Source of the DNA: an uncultured Rickettsiales bacterium
Lineage (GTDB): Bacteria; Pseudomonadota; Alphaproteobacteria; Rickettsiales; UBA1997
Direction of reading: 5' to 3'
Assembly (NCBI GenBank): GCA_944390875.1
Contig: CALXRO010000086.1
Span: forward strand, 1 to 7,649
Length of the DNA: 7,649 nucleotides
The notes under the pieces are model-generated. The model ran no database searches and was not told the DNA's origin. It saw only the letters and a program-made list of their open reading frames with translations. Position numbers and translations under genes: made by a program. Below, in pieces: positions 6,127 through 7,649 of the stretch. The first letter of the stretch is position 1, and the number at the start of each line of letters is the position of its first letter.

Positions 6127-7534
6127 AATTCTTTCCGTTTTTCTTTATATTTCTAACTTGAATGGTCAAATTACCATCTATTTCAAAAATAATTACTAAA
6201 TTTTTAAACTTTTTATAATCTTTTTCTAGTTTTTCTGATACTAATTCCAAGTTCTTAACCCAATCATCACTAATTTTAATAAACTTAGATTCAGTATTCC
6301 AAACAAGATTTTGATTATTAACAAGTGTTTTATCGCTTGAAAATGATATTATAGGTAAGTTTGTTCTCATGCTTGCAACACTATTAACATAAGTTGGATT
6401 ATCACTTATAACTACTATAGCATCGGCATCATCAATATATTCAGAAAATGCAGGAATTAACTCATTTCTACTTGGGTAACAAACAATAGAATCAAATTCA
6501 TTATCATGATTATCGTCAGTATCATTGCAATATATTTCTTTTTCAGTATCAATTGCAATTTTTGACATAACATTTATAACATTGACTGGATCATTACCTT
6601 TTGTTGTTTCATCTGAGGTCATTATTGCATCAACATGTTCAAAAACAGCATTAGCTACATCTGAAACTTCAGCTCTTGTAGGTTGAATATTTTCTACCAT
6701 TGATAGTAGCATTTGTGTAGCTATTATTACAGGCTTCTTATAATATGAACATAAAGCAATTATCTTTTTTTGGACTGCTGGTACCTTTGAAAATGGAATT
6801 TCACATGCTAAATCACCTCTTGCAACCATAATACCATCACTTTCAATTATTATATCTTCAAGATTTTGAGTAGATTCAAAATTCTCTATTTTTGATATAA
6901 TCTGTATATTACTATGACCTTTTGAAGTACAATAGTCTTTTACACTTTTTGCATCTTTTCCGCTCTTAACAAAAGATAAAGCTATCATATCTACATCTTT
7001 GCTTATACCAAATTCTATATCTTTCCAGTCTTGTTCTGTTATAGTTGGAAGAGATACAGGTTTGCCAAACAAATTTATATGTCTTTTAGTTGTTATATTA
7101 GTTTGGCCTTCTGTAACAATAAAATCTATATCCGTTGATGTTTTTTTTATTGCTTTTGCATGCATAACACCACTGTCAAAAACTATTACATCTCCAACAT
7201 TAACATCTTTTATAAAATCTTTGTAATTAACACTTATTTTTCCAGTATCTTCATAAACACCACCATTTATTGTCATTGTGAATTTGTCACCAACTTTTAA
7301 AAACACCTTATCTCTTACTTCTCCAGTTCTTATCTCTGGACCTTTTGTGTCAAGCATTATGGCACAATCTACGTCTGCTTCTCTTATTATATCAATTTGT
7401 TTGCCATGTTCTTCATATATCCCATGAGAAAAATTTAATCTAAATACATTAACTCCAGCTTTTGATAATTTTTTTATCATTTCTTTGCTTCCGGATTTCG
7501 GACTAATTGTTGCAACTATTTTTGTTTTTTTCAT
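6125..7534 (-). CDS. pyk: pyruvate kinase
   Basis: Pyruvate kinase converts phosphoenolpyruvate and ADP to pyruvate and ATP. The 469-residue length is normal. The barrel domain (1-68 and about 155-330) carries TKIVATI (4-10), FRLNFSHG (31-38, with R32, N34 and S36 at substrate and K+ sites) and LDTKGPEIRTG (61-71). It also carries SFVK (187-190), IISKIE with catalytic K215 and metal-ligand E217, ARGD (238-241, metal ligand D241), ATQM (272-275) and PTRAEVSDVANAV (285-297). The B domain is about 69-154. E67 in KGPEIRTG is the residue type associated with K+-dependent enzymes. The usual SGETAKG-like motif reads SDETTKG. The C-terminal domain is divergent: the usual glycine-rich G-P-x-G-x-x-G-T-N loop near the end is replaced by FEIDGNLTIQVRNI (450-463), so fructose-bisphosphate-type allostery is doubtful. 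It is the first gene of the operon and has a strong ribosome site and promoter. Confidence 0.96.
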   Translation of the reverse strand: MKKTKIVATISPKSGSKEMIKKLSKAGVNVFRLNFSHGIYEEHGKQIDIIREADVDCAIMLDTKGPEIRTGEVRDKVFLKVGDKFTMTINGGVYEDTGKISVNYKDFIKDVNVGDVIVFDSGVMHAKAIKKTSTDIDFIVTEGQTNITTKRHINLFGKPVSLPTITEQDWKDIEFGISKDVDMIALSFVKSGKDAKSVKDYCTSKGHSNIQIISKIENFESTQNLEDIIIESDGIMVARGDLACEIPFSKVPAVQKKIIALCSYYKKPVIIATQMLLSMVENIQPTRAEVSDVANAVFEHVDAIMTSDETTKGNDPVNVINVMSKIAIDTEKEIYCNDTDDNHDNEFDSIVCYPSRNELIPAFSEYIDDADAIVVISDNPTYVNSVASMRTNLPIISFSSDKTLVNNQNLVWNTESKFIKISDDWVKNLELVSEKLEKDYKKFKNLVIIFEIDGNLTIQVRNIKKNGKN

Positions 7535-7537
7535 TTG

Positions 7538-7544
7538 CCTTCCT
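7538..7544 (-). promoter_or_regulatory. strong ribosome binding site of pyk
   Basis: On the minus strand AGGAAGG ends three bases before the ATG at 7534. The AGGA part is spaced six bases from the start. It is the best Shine-Dalgarno sequence in the window and fixes the pyk start. Confidence 0.75.
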
Positions 7545-7572
7545 AAAATTTAATTTTATTTTATTAAGTTTT

Positions 7573-7600
7573 AATATAGATATATTTGAGAAATTGTCAA
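7573..7600 (-). promoter_or_regulatory. sigma-70 promoter of the pyk-cvpA-dnaB operon
   Basis: On the minus strand a perfect -35 hexamer, TTGACA (7600-7595), is followed by a 16-base spacer and TATATT (7578-7573), five of six matches to the -10 consensus. Transcription would begin near 7566, leaving a leader of about 30 bases before the pyk ATG. This is much better than any other promoter-like match in the window. No operator or riboswitch is visible in the short leader. Beyond it, 7601-7649 shows no feature I can support. Confidence 0.68.
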
Positions 7601-7649
7601 TAGATTAAAAATTCCAATTTCTTAAAAGACAATATAAAAGTATTAGAAA

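Noticed and set aside
6999..7226. Open frame of 75 codons on the plus strand
   Set aside because: It is antisense to the well-conserved B-domain region of pyruvate kinase.
1..7649. Possible recoding of TGA, because none of the annotated genes ends in TGA
   Set aside because: TAA and TAG preference is expected at this composition. Tryptophans in the conserved pyk and dnaB genes that I checked are TGG, and no in-frame TGA interrupts them.

Overview
The window is very A+T-rich (roughly three quarters A+T by eye) and reads as chromosomal DNA of an AT-rich, probably host-associated alphaproteobacterium, most plausibly Rickettsiales- or Holosporales-like. The placement is inference. It rests on the style of the DnaB C-terminal region, on dnaB lying next to cvpA (neighbours in many alphaproteobacteria), and on a small gene resembling the DUF3168 tail protein of phages and alphaproteobacterial gene transfer agents. 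Lysine, asparagine and isoleucine are used heavily, and every stop codon of the annotated genes is TAA or TAG. The standard code fits: conserved genes read through intact with TGG for tryptophan.

Layout, left to right. (1) Positions 2-559 (+) hold the 3' part of an unrecognised glutamine-rich protein that enters from outside the window. (2) Two small genes on the minus strand, 1312-917 and 886-590, are 30 bases apart and probably co-transcribed. The first looks like a DUF3168 phage/GTA tail protein; the second is a small helical protein of unknown role. (3) A 118-base divergent spacer follows. (4) A plus-strand cluster covers 1431-4007: a TMEM43 (LUMA)-family membrane protein, a small three-helix membrane protein, and an acidic hypothetical protein whose frame is broken by one base in a T6 tract at 3255-3260. 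(5) A minus-strand operon covers 7534-4013 in the order pyk (pyruvate kinase), cvpA, dnaB (replicative helicase), with a good sigma-70-type promoter at 7600-7573.

The two halves converge with only 5 bases between stop codons (4007 and 4013). The minus operon is housekeeping: the last ATP-forming step of glycolysis, an inner-membrane protein, and the helicase of the replication fork. Pyruvate kinase implies that at least the lower end of glycolysis is retained, which is not the case in the most reduced Rickettsiales. The plus cluster looks like an envelope-associated set of unknown function. There is no CRISPR array, tRNA, rRNA, transposase or integrase. The points most worth following up are the frameshift at an in-frame AAATTTT slippery heptamer, the bacterial TMEM43 homologue with its two unrecognised partners, the isolated tail-gene relic, and the degenerate C-terminal loop of the pyruvate kinase. 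I see no convincing new multi-gene system.
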